Source: Mesohalobacter salilacus (lineage in GTDB: Bacteria; Bacteroidota; Bacteroidia; Flavobacteriales; Flavobacteriaceae). From it: a stretch of DNA of 64,000 nt. The stretch covers positions 1-64,000 of the forward strand of contig RRZV01000018.1 in the NCBI GenBank assembly GCA_003931895.1, given 5' to 3'. The position numbers and the translations under genes are program-made. Every line of letters begins with the position of its first letter. Within the stretch, counting starts at the first letter, position 1. Below, piece by piece: positions 56,059-64,000 of this stretch. The notes beneath the pieces were generated by a model that was given only the letters and a program-made list of their open reading frames with translations, was not told the DNA's origin and ran no database searches.

Positions 56059-57645
56059 CTAAAACTCACTCGTAAAATGAAATTTTAAACTCTTATATTT
56101 ATCTTGAGTCATTTGAAGAGAAAAAGCCGAATCTGCTAAAAACACCAATTGATTGCGTTTATCTCTAGCCAGATATTTTGATTTTATTCGGGTAAACTCT
56201 TTAAATTCTTCGCTGTTTTCGTCTTCAGCTTCTATCCAGCAGGCTTTGTGAACGTTGACGTTTTCATAAGAGCATTTTGCTCCGTATTCATGCTCTAAGC
56301 GGTATTGAATCACTTCGTATTGTAAAGCGCCAACCGTTCCTATAATTTTTCGGTTATTCATTTCTAAGGTAAACAGTTGAGCTACACCTTCATCCATCAA
56401 TTGGTTGATGCCTTTATTGAGTTGTTTAGATTTCATCGGGTCAGCATTATTGATATATCTAAAATGCTCGGGAGAAAAATTTGGAATACCTTTATACATT
56501 AACTTTTCACCTTGAGTCAAGGTGTCTCCAATTTTAAAATTTCCAGTATCATGAAGACCGACAATATCACCTGGATACATTTCATCTACCACTTGTTTTT
56601 TTTCAGCAAAAAACGCATTGGGACTAGAAAATTTTAAATTTTTATCTTGTCTTACGTGCAAATAAGGTTTATTGCGTTCAAATTTTCCTGAAACCACTTT
56701 AACAAAAGCTAGTCTATCCCGATGTCGAGGATCCATATTAGCGTGAATTTTAAACACAAATCCTGTAAAATTGTCCTCATCAGGTTTTACTTCACGAATA
56801 TCACTCATTTTTGAGCGTGGTGAAGGCGCTATTGTAATGAAACAATCTAATAACTCTCTTACCCCAAAATTATTCAAAGCCGATCCGAAAAACACGGGTT
56901 GCAAACTTCCGTTTTTATAAGCTTCGATATCAAAATCAGGGTAAACACCTGTTGCTAACTCAATTTCATCTCTTAAATTCTCAGCAGCCGTTTCACCAAT
57001 CAATTCATCTAAATCTGGTGTAGATAAATCAGTGATTTCTATTGTGTCTTCAATATCTTTTCTGGGATCACCAGTAAATAAATTAATGTTGCTTTCCCAA
57101 ATGTTGTAAATCCCCTTGAAGTCATAACCCATGCCGATAGGAAAACTCAATGGCGTGACTCTTAAATCTAGTTTTTGTTCAATTTCATCGAGCAGTTCAA
57201 AAGCATCTTTTCCTTCACGGTCGAGTTTATTGATAAACACAATCATCGGGATATTGCGCATCCGACAGACTTTTACCAACTTTTCGGTTTGTTCTTCAAC
57301 ACCTTTAGCTACATCTATCACAACAATCACGCTATCTACAGCCGTCAAAGTTCTAAAGGTGTCTTCTGCAAAGTCTTTGTGACCTGGCGTGTCTAAAATG
57401 TTGATTTTGTTGTTTTTATATTCAAATCCTAAGACTGAAGTGGCGACAGAAATACCACGTTGGCGTTCAATCTCCATAAAGTCACTTGTCGCCCCTTTTT
57501 TAATTTTATTTGATTTTACAGCTCCAGCTTCATTTATAGCGCCACCAAAAAGCAAAAGTTTTTCAGTTAAAGTAGTTTTTCCAGCATCGGGGTGTGACAC
57601 AATGCCAAAAGTTCGTCGTCTATTGATTTCGTCTTTAAATTTCAT
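56059..57645 (-). CDS. prfC: Peptide chain release factor 3
   Basis: 528 residues, full length. GTPase domain: SHPDAGKTTLTEKLL, IERQRGISVATSV, LDTPGHKDF and NKLDREG, followed by domains II and III typical of RF3. It recycles RF1/RF2 from the ribosome with GTP. Monocistronic. Confidence 0.97.
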   Translation of the reverse strand: MKFKDEINRRRTFGIVSHPDAGKTTLTEKLLLFGGAINEAGAVKSNKIKKGATSDFMEIERQRGISVATSVLGFEYKNNKINILDTPGHKDFAEDTFRTLTAVDSVIVVIDVAKGVEEQTEKLVKVCRMRNIPMIVFINKLDREGKDAFELLDEIEQKLDLRVTPLSFPIGMGYDFKGIYNIWESNINLFTGDPRKDIEDTIEITDLSTPDLDELIGETAAENLRDEIELATGVYPDFDIEAYKNGSLQPVFFGSALNNFGVRELLDCFITIAPSPRSKMSDIREVKPDEDNFTGFVFKIHANMDPRHRDRLAFVKVVSGKFERNKPYLHVRQDKNLKFSSPNAFFAEKKQVVDEMYPGDIVGLHDTGNFKIGDTLTQGEKLMYKGIPNFSPEHFRYINNADPMKSKQLNKGINQLMDEGVAQLFTLEMNNRKIIGTVGALQYEVIQYRLEHEYGAKCSYENVNVHKACWIEAEDENSEEFKEFTRIKSKYLARDKRNQLVFLADSAFSLQMTQDKYKSLKFHFTSEF

Positions 57646-57700
57646 GCTGCAAATTTAATTTTTTAACCAGAATAGGCGAGGAGAGAAGCTAAATCTTTTT

Positions 57701-57849
57701 CAGGAGCAGAAACCTGCTTTTCGCTATATCTCCACTTGTTGAGTCCAAGCATCTCATGACCTTAACAGATTACCGCTTCAGAGCGGCACTCTGTTAAGTC
57801 CATATCTGCTAAGGCTCACCAAGTGTAGGATGCCGCTCCAATCAGGGCT
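57701..57849 (-). ncRNA. Structured intergenic element (flavobacterial RNA-like repeat), copy with nested hairpin
   Basis: It lies in the 336-base gap after prfC. Read on the minus strand it opens CCCTGATTGGAGCGGCATCC (57828-57847) and closes with AGATATAGCGAAAAGCAGG. Between them is a long hairpin: CACTTGTTGAG (57733-57743) pairs with CTCACCAAGTG (57815-57825) at 10 of 11 bases, CTTAACAG with CTGTTAAG (57761-57768, 57791-57798), and CCGCT with AGCGG. The flanks match 63264-63345, suggesting one family with a variable centre. From memory it may correspond to the Rfam Flavo-1 motif; this is unverified. The rest of the gap holds nothing I can support. Confidence 0.55.
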
Positions 57850-57981
57850 AAAGCGTCGTTTTCATTTAAGCGTTTTAAGTTGAAATATATGACTTATTGT
57901 TCATTAAAACCGATGTTCAATCTACATTTATTTCAGTTCAATTAAATTGTATATTTTTATTTTTAATTATTTTAATCAGAT

Positions 57982-58722
57982 ATGTGCTTTCATACTTCTA
58001 TTACATCAACTTCAAAACAACTCGAAAGTAACTTTAATGCACAATTTATAAATGATAAAGTCCGTTCTAAATTTGATTCACCTCAATACCATCTCAATGG
58101 TTTTGAACATCCCAACTTACCCATTATAACTCAGGAATTGAATCAGACCATTTTACCTGCTGTTTGGGGAATTGTGCCAACTCACGAAAACCCAGAAGAA
58201 TTAAATACTTACTTTAAAAAAGCTTCAAAATTTGGTGGTGGACTCAATGCTAAATCTGAAAAACTAAGGTCGCATTTCTTGTATAAAAACCTTTATAAAA
58301 CCCAGCGTTGCTTGATTCTTATCGATGCGTTTTTTGAGCCCCACCATGTCAACAATAAATCTTTTCCATATCTAATTCAAAAAAAAGATAGAAAGCCATT
58401 CGCTTTAGCAGGAATTTATACACGTTTTGAAAATGGTTTAATCACATGTTCTATTTTAACTCGACCAGCTATGCCATTTTTAGCCAATATTCACAATGCC
58501 AAACAACGACAGCCGGTTATGCTAGATTCCGAGTTAGAAAAAAATTGGTTAAATTATAAGTTGAGCGATAAAGATATTTTTCAAATTATTGAAACGGATT
58601 ATGACGATAAGGACTTAAAGGTTTATCCCGTTGACAAAAAACTCTTTAGTCCCAAATACAATACTAATGTCAAAGATATTTTAAAACCCGTAAGTTATCC
58701 TGAGCTTGAGACGTTGTTTTAA
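57982..58722 (+). CDS. SOS response-associated peptidase (SRAP/HMCES family)
   Basis: 246 residues. Met1 is followed by the catalytic Cys2, which after Met removal forms a thiazolidine crosslink to abasic DNA. Family sites: NAKSEKLRSH in place of NARSE, the FFEP acidic site and IHNAKQRQPVML in place of HdRMP. The protein shields abasic sites in single-stranded DNA. No SOS box was identified. Its stop faces the GH3 gene with a 1-nt gap. Confidence 0.9.
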   Translation: MCFHTSITSTSKQLESNFNAQFINDKVRSKFDSPQYHLNGFEHPNLPIITQELNQTILPAVWGIVPTHENPEELNTYFKKASKFGGGLNAKSEKLRSHFLYKNLYKTQRCLILIDAFFEPHHVNNKSFPYLIQKKDRKPFALAGIYTRFENGLITCSILTRPAMPFLANIHNAKQRQPVMLDSELEKNWLNYKLSDKDIFQIIETDYDDKDLKVYPVDKKLFSPKYNTNVKDILKPVSYPELETLF

Positions 58723-58723
58723 C

Positions 58724-61156
58724 TTATGGCCTTAAGACATCAATCTCTTGTTTTGGCGTCATCACTTTATGAACCTTTTCTGCGATAATGTCTTGTTTGA
58801 CTTTAAAGGTTTGTTCTAATTTGATATCTTCTGATGAGGCTCCAACTTTTAAAACATAATTACCAGCCTCAACAAGCCAGACTGAGTTGTCTTCATCAAA
58901 AGAGGCGAGGTCTTTAGCTGAAATCTTAAAGCTCAACGTCTCGCTCTCACCAGATTCTAGAGATTTGGTTTTGCCAAAAGCCACAAGTTCAGATTGAGGT
59001 TTTACCAATTTACCATTGGGTGCAGAAACATAAATTTGAACGACTTCTTTTCCGTTGACCTCACCTGTGTTTTTAATATCCACAGAAAGCTTGATGGAAT
59101 CTTTGAAAGTCGTTTGACTTAATTTTAAATTTGAATAATCAAAACTCGTGTAAGATTGTCCATAACCAAATTCGTATGAGACAGGAACATTAAAAGTTTG
59201 AAAATACCGATAGCCTACAAAAATATCTTCTTGATAAACGACTTCCCAAGGCTCACGTTTCATAAACGAAAAGCCAGATTCGTCTTGTTTATCATCAGTT
59301 TTGCCTTCAACGGCATAACCTGGAAAATAATCAGACGTTGAGGTGTCACTATAGAGTTTTGGAAACGTAGCGGTTAATTTTCCTGACGGGTTGGTTTTTC
59401 CCCTCAAAACATCAACCACAGCATCACCGGCTTCTTGACCAGGCAGCCACGCACATAATATAGCATCAGGACTATCTTTCCACGACGCTGTTTCTATCAC
59501 ACCAGCAATATTTAAAATAACAATAGCCTTCTTGCCCTGAGCATGGAAGGCCTCACTAACATTTTTTATCATTGATTTTTCTATCTCTGTGAGGTAGAAA
59601 TCACCAGCTTCTGCTTTTCGGTCTTCAGCTTCTCCAGCATTTCTGCCAATGGTGATAAAAGCTATATCAGATTTTTTAGCTGCATTTTCTGCAATAGTTT
59701 TATCCAATTGCATTTCAGGAATAGGCAATTTACCACCTAGTAAAAGTGTTAACTGATTTTCTGGTGGTGGTTGATTTTTTTCGGTTTCTGTAATGTAGTT
59801 TTGATAAATCTTTTTTAGTTCATTGTTCATCTTATAATTGGCATTTTCCAAACCTTCTATCAGCGAAATAGTATAGGCTTCATTGACATCGCCACTTCCA
59901 GTTCCTCCCGATATAAAATCATAAGAATTAGCTCCAAATGCTGCAATATTTTGGATAGATTGATTTAAGGGTAAGGCTTTGTCTTTATTTTCAAGCAAAA
60001 CCATACCTTCGGCAGCGGCTTGTCTAGCAATTTCGGCGTGCGATTTTAAGTCGGGTTGATTTGTAGGTTGATAGCCTTTAAACCTAGGTGTTTTTAGCAT
60101 TATATTTAAAATTCGCTCCACATTTTCATCTAATTCACTTTCTTGTAATTCTCCATTTTTAACCGCATTGACCACTTCTTCAATTTGTTCGGGTGAGCCA
60201 GGTTGAATCATATCATTACCTGATTTGAGCTGAGCAATTATATCGCTTCCGCCGCCCCAATCAGTCATTACGTAGCCATCAAAACCCCATTCTTCTCTTA
60301 AAATAGTGGTCAATAAATCTTTATCTTCGGAGGTGTATTTGCCATTGACTTTATTATAAGATGACATCACAGTCCAAGGTTTGCCTTCTTTCACGGCAAT
60401 TTCGAAGCCTCTTAAATACAATTCACGCAAAGCTCGTTCTGAAAGTATAGTATTTACCGTTAATCTATTAGTTTCTTGGTTGTTGACAGCAAAATGTTTT
60501 ATTGAAGTACCAACGTTTTGAGATTGAATGCCGTTTATTATTCCTGCGGCTATTTTGCCTGTTACCAAAGGATCTTCAGAATAGTATTCAAAATTTCTTC
60601 CGTTTAAAGGATCACGCTGAAGGTTGAGTGCCGGCGCTAACAATACATCTGCACCGTATTCTAAAACCTCTTCACCAATGGCTTGTCCAACCTCATTCAT
60701 TAATTTTTTATCCCAAGTTGAAGCCAGTAAAGTACCAATAGGAAATGCCGTAGCATAAAATGTGCCATCTTGGCCTTCTCGAGTTGGCGAAATTCTCAAT
60801 CCAGCTGGACCGTCAGCTAAGTTTTGACTAGTAATTCCATATTGAGGAAACTCTGCAGTTACACCAGCTGTCCCTGGTAGATATTGACGAATTTTTTTGA
60901 CCATTTTGCCATAATCTGAATTATAGTCGAGTTGATCTTCCATTTTCATTGGTAATTGTTCAAGAATGGAATCAGGTAAAGGTAAATACATTCCTGTACC
61001 AACCACTAATTGGGCTTTCTCTTTGATAGTCATTTTTTTAATGACATCAGAGGAATTGAACTCGGTTTTATCGCTTTTTTCTTGAGAGTCACAAGAAATA
61101 AAAGATTTGCTTAAAGCCATAATAAAGATTAAAATTAAAATTTGTTTGTAAGTCAT
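58724..61156 (-). CDS. Glycoside hydrolase family 3 lipoprotein (beta-glucosidase-like)
   Basis: 810 residues. Lipoprotein signal with Cys22 in FISCDS. GH3 N-terminal barrel (about 90-370) has the nucleophile Asp299 in VMTDWGGGSD. GH3 C-terminal domain (about 395-640) has GLPGQ-like CAWLPGQEAGDAV, and a fibronectin-III-like domain closes it (EVVQIYVSAPNGKL). It cleaves beta-linked glucosides or related sugars from the periplasm or surface; the sugar is not known. Its ATG overlaps the purC stop by 4 nt, an odd pairing of functions. Confidence 0.93.
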   Translation of the reverse strand: MTYKQILILIFIMALSKSFISCDSQEKSDKTEFNSSDVIKKMTIKEKAQLVVGTGMYLPLPDSILEQLPMKMEDQLDYNSDYGKMVKKIRQYLPGTAGVTAEFPQYGITSQNLADGPAGLRISPTREGQDGTFYATAFPIGTLLASTWDKKLMNEVGQAIGEEVLEYGADVLLAPALNLQRDPLNGRNFEYYSEDPLVTGKIAAGIINGIQSQNVGTSIKHFAVNNQETNRLTVNTILSERALRELYLRGFEIAVKEGKPWTVMSSYNKVNGKYTSEDKDLLTTILREEWGFDGYVMTDWGGGSDIIAQLKSGNDMIQPGSPEQIEEVVNAVKNGELQESELDENVERILNIMLKTPRFKGYQPTNQPDLKSHAEIARQAAAEGMVLLENKDKALPLNQSIQNIAAFGANSYDFISGGTGSGDVNEAYTISLIEGLENANYKMNNELKKIYQNYITETEKNQPPPENQLTLLLGGKLPIPEMQLDKTIAENAAKKSDIAFITIGRNAGEAEDRKAEAGDFYLTEIEKSMIKNVSEAFHAQGKKAIVILNIAGVIETASWKDSPDAILCAWLPGQEAGDAVVDVLRGKTNPSGKLTATFPKLYSDTSTSDYFPGYAVEGKTDDKQDESGFSFMKREPWEVVYQEDIFVGYRYFQTFNVPVSYEFGYGQSYTSFDYSNLKLSQTTFKDSIKLSVDIKNTGEVNGKEVVQIYVSAPNGKLVKPQSELVAFGKTKSLESGESETLSFKISAKDLASFDEDNSVWLVEAGNYVLKVGASSEDIKLEQTFKVKQDIIAEKVHKVMTPKQEIDVLRP

Positions 61157-62109
61157 AATTGCTGTTTTAAAAATTGATTCACGGTATTTTTAATATCACT
61201 TTCTATGGTTTTATAAGCAATAGGTTCAAATTTTTGAGCCGTGATTTTTTCGAAAAGTTCAACATATCGTTCGGTGATATGGTTGATAAAACTGTCAGGT
61301 AAATTAGGAATTTGCTGTCCTGTTTTGCCTTGAAAGCCTTGTTCCATTAGCCATTCGCGGACAAATTCTTTAGAGAGTTGTTTTTGCTTTTCGCCTTTAT
61401 CCTGCAAGTCTTGATAAGTGTCTGCATAAAAATAACGGGACGAATCGGGCGTGTGAATTTCATCAATGACTACAATTTTGCCATCCGCAGTTTTACCAAA
61501 CTCATATTTGGTATCGACGAGAAGCAAACCGCGAGATTTGGCAAGTGTTGTTCCCATTTCAAACAACTTGAGACTGTATTCTTCTAGAATTTTGTAGTCA
61601 TCTTCACTAACAATGTTTTGTTTTAGAATTTCTTTTTTTGAAATATCTTGGTCATGGTCGCCTTGCTCAGCTTTGGTGGTTGGGGTGATGATAGGTTGTT
61701 CAAATTTGTCGTGCTCTTTAAGTCCGTCTGGTAATTTTACACCACAAAGTTCACGTTTTCCTGCTTTGTATTCACGATAAGCGTGACCTGTGAGATATTG
61801 CCTAACGACCATTTCAACTTTAAAGGGCTCACATTTATGACCGATACTCACATTAGGATGTGGAGAAGCAATCAGCCAATTAGGCACTTCGTGTTGAGTT
61901 TTGTCGAGCATATACGTTGCCAATTGATTTAAAATCTGACCTTTATGCGGAATACCTTGAGGCAGTACGACGTCAAAAGCACTCAGTCGGTCGGTAGCGA
62001 TTATGACTAAAATATCATTGTTTATAGTATAAACATTACGGACTTTACCTTGGTAAAAATGTGTTTGATTAGGAAATGTATAATCGGTTTGCGTTAGACT
62101 TTTTGGCAT
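61153..62109 (-). CDS. purC: Phosphoribosylaminoimidazole-succinocarboxamide synthase
   Basis: 318 residues, the longer form of SAICAR synthetase. FYQGKVRNVYTIN, ATDRLSAFDVVLPQGIPHKG, VRQYLTGHAYREYK and VDTKYEFGK are the expected motifs. It joins aspartate to CAIR in purine synthesis. Follows phoH with a gap of 11 nt and is translationally coupled to the GH3 gene. Confidence 0.96.
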   Translation of the reverse strand: MPKSLTQTDYTFPNQTHFYQGKVRNVYTINNDILVIIATDRLSAFDVVLPQGIPHKGQILNQLATYMLDKTQHEVPNWLIASPHPNVSIGHKCEPFKVEMVVRQYLTGHAYREYKAGKRELCGVKLPDGLKEHDKFEQPIITPTTKAEQGDHDQDISKKEILKQNIVSEDDYKILEEYSLKLFEMGTTLAKSRGLLLVDTKYEFGKTADGKIVVIDEIHTPDSSRYFYADTYQDLQDKGEKQKQLSKEFVREWLMEQGFQGKTGQQIPNLPDSFINHITERYVELFEKITAQKFEPIAYKTIESDIKNTVNQFLKQQL

Positions 62110-62120
62110 ATTAAATAAAA

Positions 62121-63074
62121 TTAATTTTGATTTTCAATAGATTTATATGCAGCTATCACTTTTTTAACGAGCTTGTGGCGGATAACATCTTTGTCATCTA
62201 AATAAATGATACCAACACCTTTGACATCTTTTAAAATAAGCAAAGCTTCTTTGAGTCCTGAAATGATGCGCCGTGGTAAATCCACTTGACCTGTATCACC
62301 GGTAAGCATAAATTTGGCGTTTTTGCCCATTCGAGTAAGAAACATTTTCATTTGGGCGTGCGTGGTGTTTTGAGCTTCGTCGAGAATCACAAAAGCATGA
62401 TCTAATGTTCGACCACGCATAAAGGCCATTGGTGCAATTTGGATGATGCCTTTTTCGATGTATGTATCGAGTTTTTCAGGAGGAATCATATCGCGCAAAG
62501 CATCGTAAAGCGGTTGCATATAAGGGTCAAGTTTCTCTTTGAGATCACCTGGTAAAAAGCCAAGGTTTTCTCCAGCTTCTACGGCAGGACGTGTTAAAAT
62601 GATGCGTCTAACTTGCTTTTGTTTTAAAGCTCTTACCGCTAAAGCGACACCAGTGTAAGTTTTTCCTGTTCCTGCTGGGCCGATGGCAAACACCATATCG
62701 TTTTTATTCATCAGCTCGACAAGTTTGCGCTGATTGGCTGTTTGGGCTTTGATATTTCGACCGCCTACGCCGTGCACTAAAACTTCAGAAGCACTTTGAG
62801 GCGTGGCATAATCTGCAGAAGATTCGCTGGTTAAGACACGTTCAATACTGTTTTCATCAATCTTATTGTATTTGGTGAAGTGATCTAAAACCATGGCAAA
62901 TCGCTTGTCAAATTCTTCTAAGCGTTCTTCATTGCCGTAAACTTTTATTTTATTGCCTCGAGCAACAATTTTAAGTTTAGGAAAATAAGATTTGATGAGT
63001 TCTATATTGGCATTGTGTTGCCCAAAAAACTCTTTAGGACTGATGTCAGATAATTCAATAATAAGTTCGTTCAA
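62121..63074 (-). CDS. phoH: PhoH-family ATPase
   Basis: 317 residues. The only usable start is TTG (63072-63074), because a stop codon lies 9 nt further upstream. The opening MNELIIELSDISPKEFFG is typical of flavobacterial PhoH. Walker A GPAGTGKTYTGVALA, Walker B FVILDEAQNTTHAQM and GDTGQVDLP follow. PhoH-like proteins are ATPases or RNA helicases, often tied to phosphate stress or RNA processing. First gene of phoH-purC-GH3. Confidence 0.95.
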   Translation of the reverse strand: MNELIIELSDISPKEFFGQHNANIELIKSYFPKLKIVARGNKIKVYGNEERLEEFDKRFAMVLDHFTKYNKIDENSIERVLTSESSADYATPQSASEVLVHGVGGRNIKAQTANQRKLVELMNKNDMVFAIGPAGTGKTYTGVALAVRALKQKQVRRIILTRPAVEAGENLGFLPGDLKEKLDPYMQPLYDALRDMIPPEKLDTYIEKGIIQIAPMAFMRGRTLDHAFVILDEAQNTTHAQMKMFLTRMGKNAKFMLTGDTGQVDLPRRIISGLKEALLILKDVKGVGIIYLDDKDVIRHKLVKKVIAAYKSIENQN

Positions 63075-63155
63075 AGAAAGCTAATTTTGTTATTATGGTT
63101 AAATTCGCATTTCAAATTTAAACAAATAAAAATTTAGAACATCAATTTAATGTTA

Positions 63156-63183
63156 TTTTAGTTGGTAGTTTTTAGTTGGTAGT
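63156..63183. repeat. 14-bp tandem duplication
   Basis: TTTTAGTTGGTAGT occurs twice in direct succession (63156-63169 and 63170-63183) upstream of the phoH operon. Confidence 0.7.
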
Positions 63184-63263
63184 CGGTAGAAAGTAGATGA
63201 AGCTAATTGTTACTAGCTAAAACGTTTAATCTTTGTTCTGAATGGGATTTGAAAACGAGATTT

Positions 63264-63345
63264 GCGGTAGGGATAGAAGTGGTATCCCACAGTGCCACGC
63301 CATAAGCGTGACGCGAGGAATACAAACGGATAGCCCGGCTACCGC
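63264..63345 (+). ncRNA. Structured intergenic element (flavobacterial RNA-like repeat), compact copy
   Basis: Outer stem GCGGTAG (63264-63270) and CTACCGC (63339-63345) is perfect. Inside are GGTATCC, a short hairpin CACGC-CATAA-GCGTG (63296-63310), and CGGATAGCCCGG. The conserved blocks match those of the element at 57701-57849. It lies just upstream of the SAM hydroxide adenosyltransferase gene. Possible relation to the Rfam Flavo-1 motif, from memory only. Confidence 0.55.
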
Positions 63346-63366
63346 CCAAATTATACTTATTTATAG

Positions 63367-64000
63367 ATGTCTATCATTACTTTAACAACAGATTTTGGCT
63401 TGAAAGATCACTCGGTTGCAGCAGTGAAAGGTGCGTTGTACAGCGAACTTGAAGATGCTAAAGTGATAGATATTTCGCATTTGATTTCACCATTTAATAT
63501 TATTGAAGCGGCTTTTGTAATTAAAAATGCTTACCATAATTTTCCAAGAGGTAGCGTTCATGTGATTGGGGTTGATGCAGAGTTAACGCCTGAAAATAAG
63601 CATATTGCGGTTTGTTTAGATGGGCATTATTTCGTTTGTGCCAATAACGGCATAATGTCGCTGATTGCCTCTGAAATAAAACCAGACAAAATCGTAGAAA
63701 TCAATATTCATAAAGCTCTAGATACGAATTTTACAGTGCTGGATGTGTTTATTAAAGTGGCTGGGCATATTGTAAGAGGTGGAAAATTGGAAGTGATTGG
63801 TAAACCCATTGAAGCACTTAAACAATTAAAGTATATTGAACCTCAGGTTAATACAGCTGAGACTCAAATAATAGGTCATGTGGTGTATATTGATAATTTT
63901 GGTAATGTGATTTCTAATATTAAAAAGCCATTTTTTGAAGCTTTAACTAAAGGACGTGATTATGTTATTAATGCTAGGAATACTAAGTTTAAAACTGTTT
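63367..64000 (+). CDS. SAM hydroxide adenosyltransferase (partial, runs off window)
   Basis: At least 211 residues; the 3' end lies beyond the window. It opens MSIITLTTDFGLKDHSVAAV, the signature of the DUF62/SAM-hydrolase family (fluorinase relatives). Later VKGALYSELEDAKVIDISH, FPRGSVHVIGVDAELT and VVYIDNFGNVISNI are family motifs. The enzyme converts SAM and water to adenosine and methionine. It is divergent from phoH, which is typical in this group. ATG at 63367. Confidence 0.93.
   Translation, partial: MSIITLTTDFGLKDHSVAAVKGALYSELEDAKVIDISHLISPFNIIEAAFVIKNAYHNFPRGSVHVIGVDAELTPENKHIAVCLDGHYFVCANNGIMSLIASEIKPDKIVEINIHKALDTNFTVLDVFIKVAGHIVRGGKLEVIGKPIEALKQLKYIEPQVNTAETQIIGHVVYIDNFGNVISNIKKPFFEALTKGRDYVINARNTKFKTV

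Overview
The window reads as ordinary chromosome of a marine or cold-water type Bacteroidota, most likely family Flavobacteriaceae. The evidence is the low G+C content, promoters of the Bacteroidota type (TAnnTTTG at -7, TTG at -33), type IX secretion (T9SS) genes (porU, porV), the gliding lipoprotein gene gldJ, several secreted proteins with a T9SS type-A C-terminal sorting domain, and typical gene neighbourhoods (rimP-nusA-infB, gldJ-murF, phoH-purC). I saw no rRNA, tRNA, CRISPR array, prophage or intact insertion sequence.

Layout. 1-6.6 kb: secreted and surface proteins, a DEAD-box RNA helicase and an outer-membrane phospholipase A. 6.8-10.5 kb: sucC divergent from an FAH-family hydrolase, cinA and smpB. 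10.5-12.6 kb: a T9SS-exported cyanophycinase-like peptidase and a small toxin-antitoxin pair among degenerate repeats. 12.7-16.7 kb: a PAS histidine kinase with FixL-like haem-pocket residues, a response regulator fused to a CRP/FNR regulator, and two universal stress proteins; I read this as an oxygen or redox sensing module. 16.8-21.3 kb: rimP-nusA-infB behind a leader terminator. 21.5-24.1 kb: a MoxR-like AAA+ ATPase and VWA protein pair. 24.2-34.2 kb: MATE transporter, murF and gldJ on the minus strand, divergent from porU, porV and cdd. 34.6-39.8 kb: udk, an FtsB/DivIC-like gene, both methylmalonyl-CoA mutase subunits and an atypical SDR, apparently one operon. 39.9-47 kb: msrA, purU, a coiled-coil protein plus Nif3, lpxK, trxB, a DUF4168-like protein and mazG. 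47.2-51.4 kb: a T9SS protein with SusF-like repeats, then a padR-pspC-head-GIN cell-envelope module. 51.6-57.6 kb: a DUF4442 protein, an SLC13 transporter, a TonB-plug protein without a barrel, and prfC. 58-64 kb: a SRAP protein, a GH3 glycosidase behind purC and phoH, and the start of a SAM hydroxide adenosyltransferase gene that runs off the window.

How the parts fit. PorU, PorV and GldJ belong to the machinery that exports, processes and anchors the sorting-domain proteins seen at 1.9, 10.6 and 47.2 kb. The FixL-like kinase and FixJ/FixK-like fusion probably control stress proteins under low oxygen; an FNR-like site lies at the right distance upstream of the first one. The gene-free gaps hold several families of palindromic or structured repeats, including a terminal-inverted-repeat element present twice (1-116 and 48452-48569) and two members of what looks like one structured RNA-like element (57701-57849 and 63264-63345).

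Limits. All functions come from reading motifs and family resemblance; no database search was run. The best candidates for something undescribed are the fused oxygen-sensor module with its cysteine-bearing stress protein and the structured intergenic elements. Most of the rest is conserved core genome.
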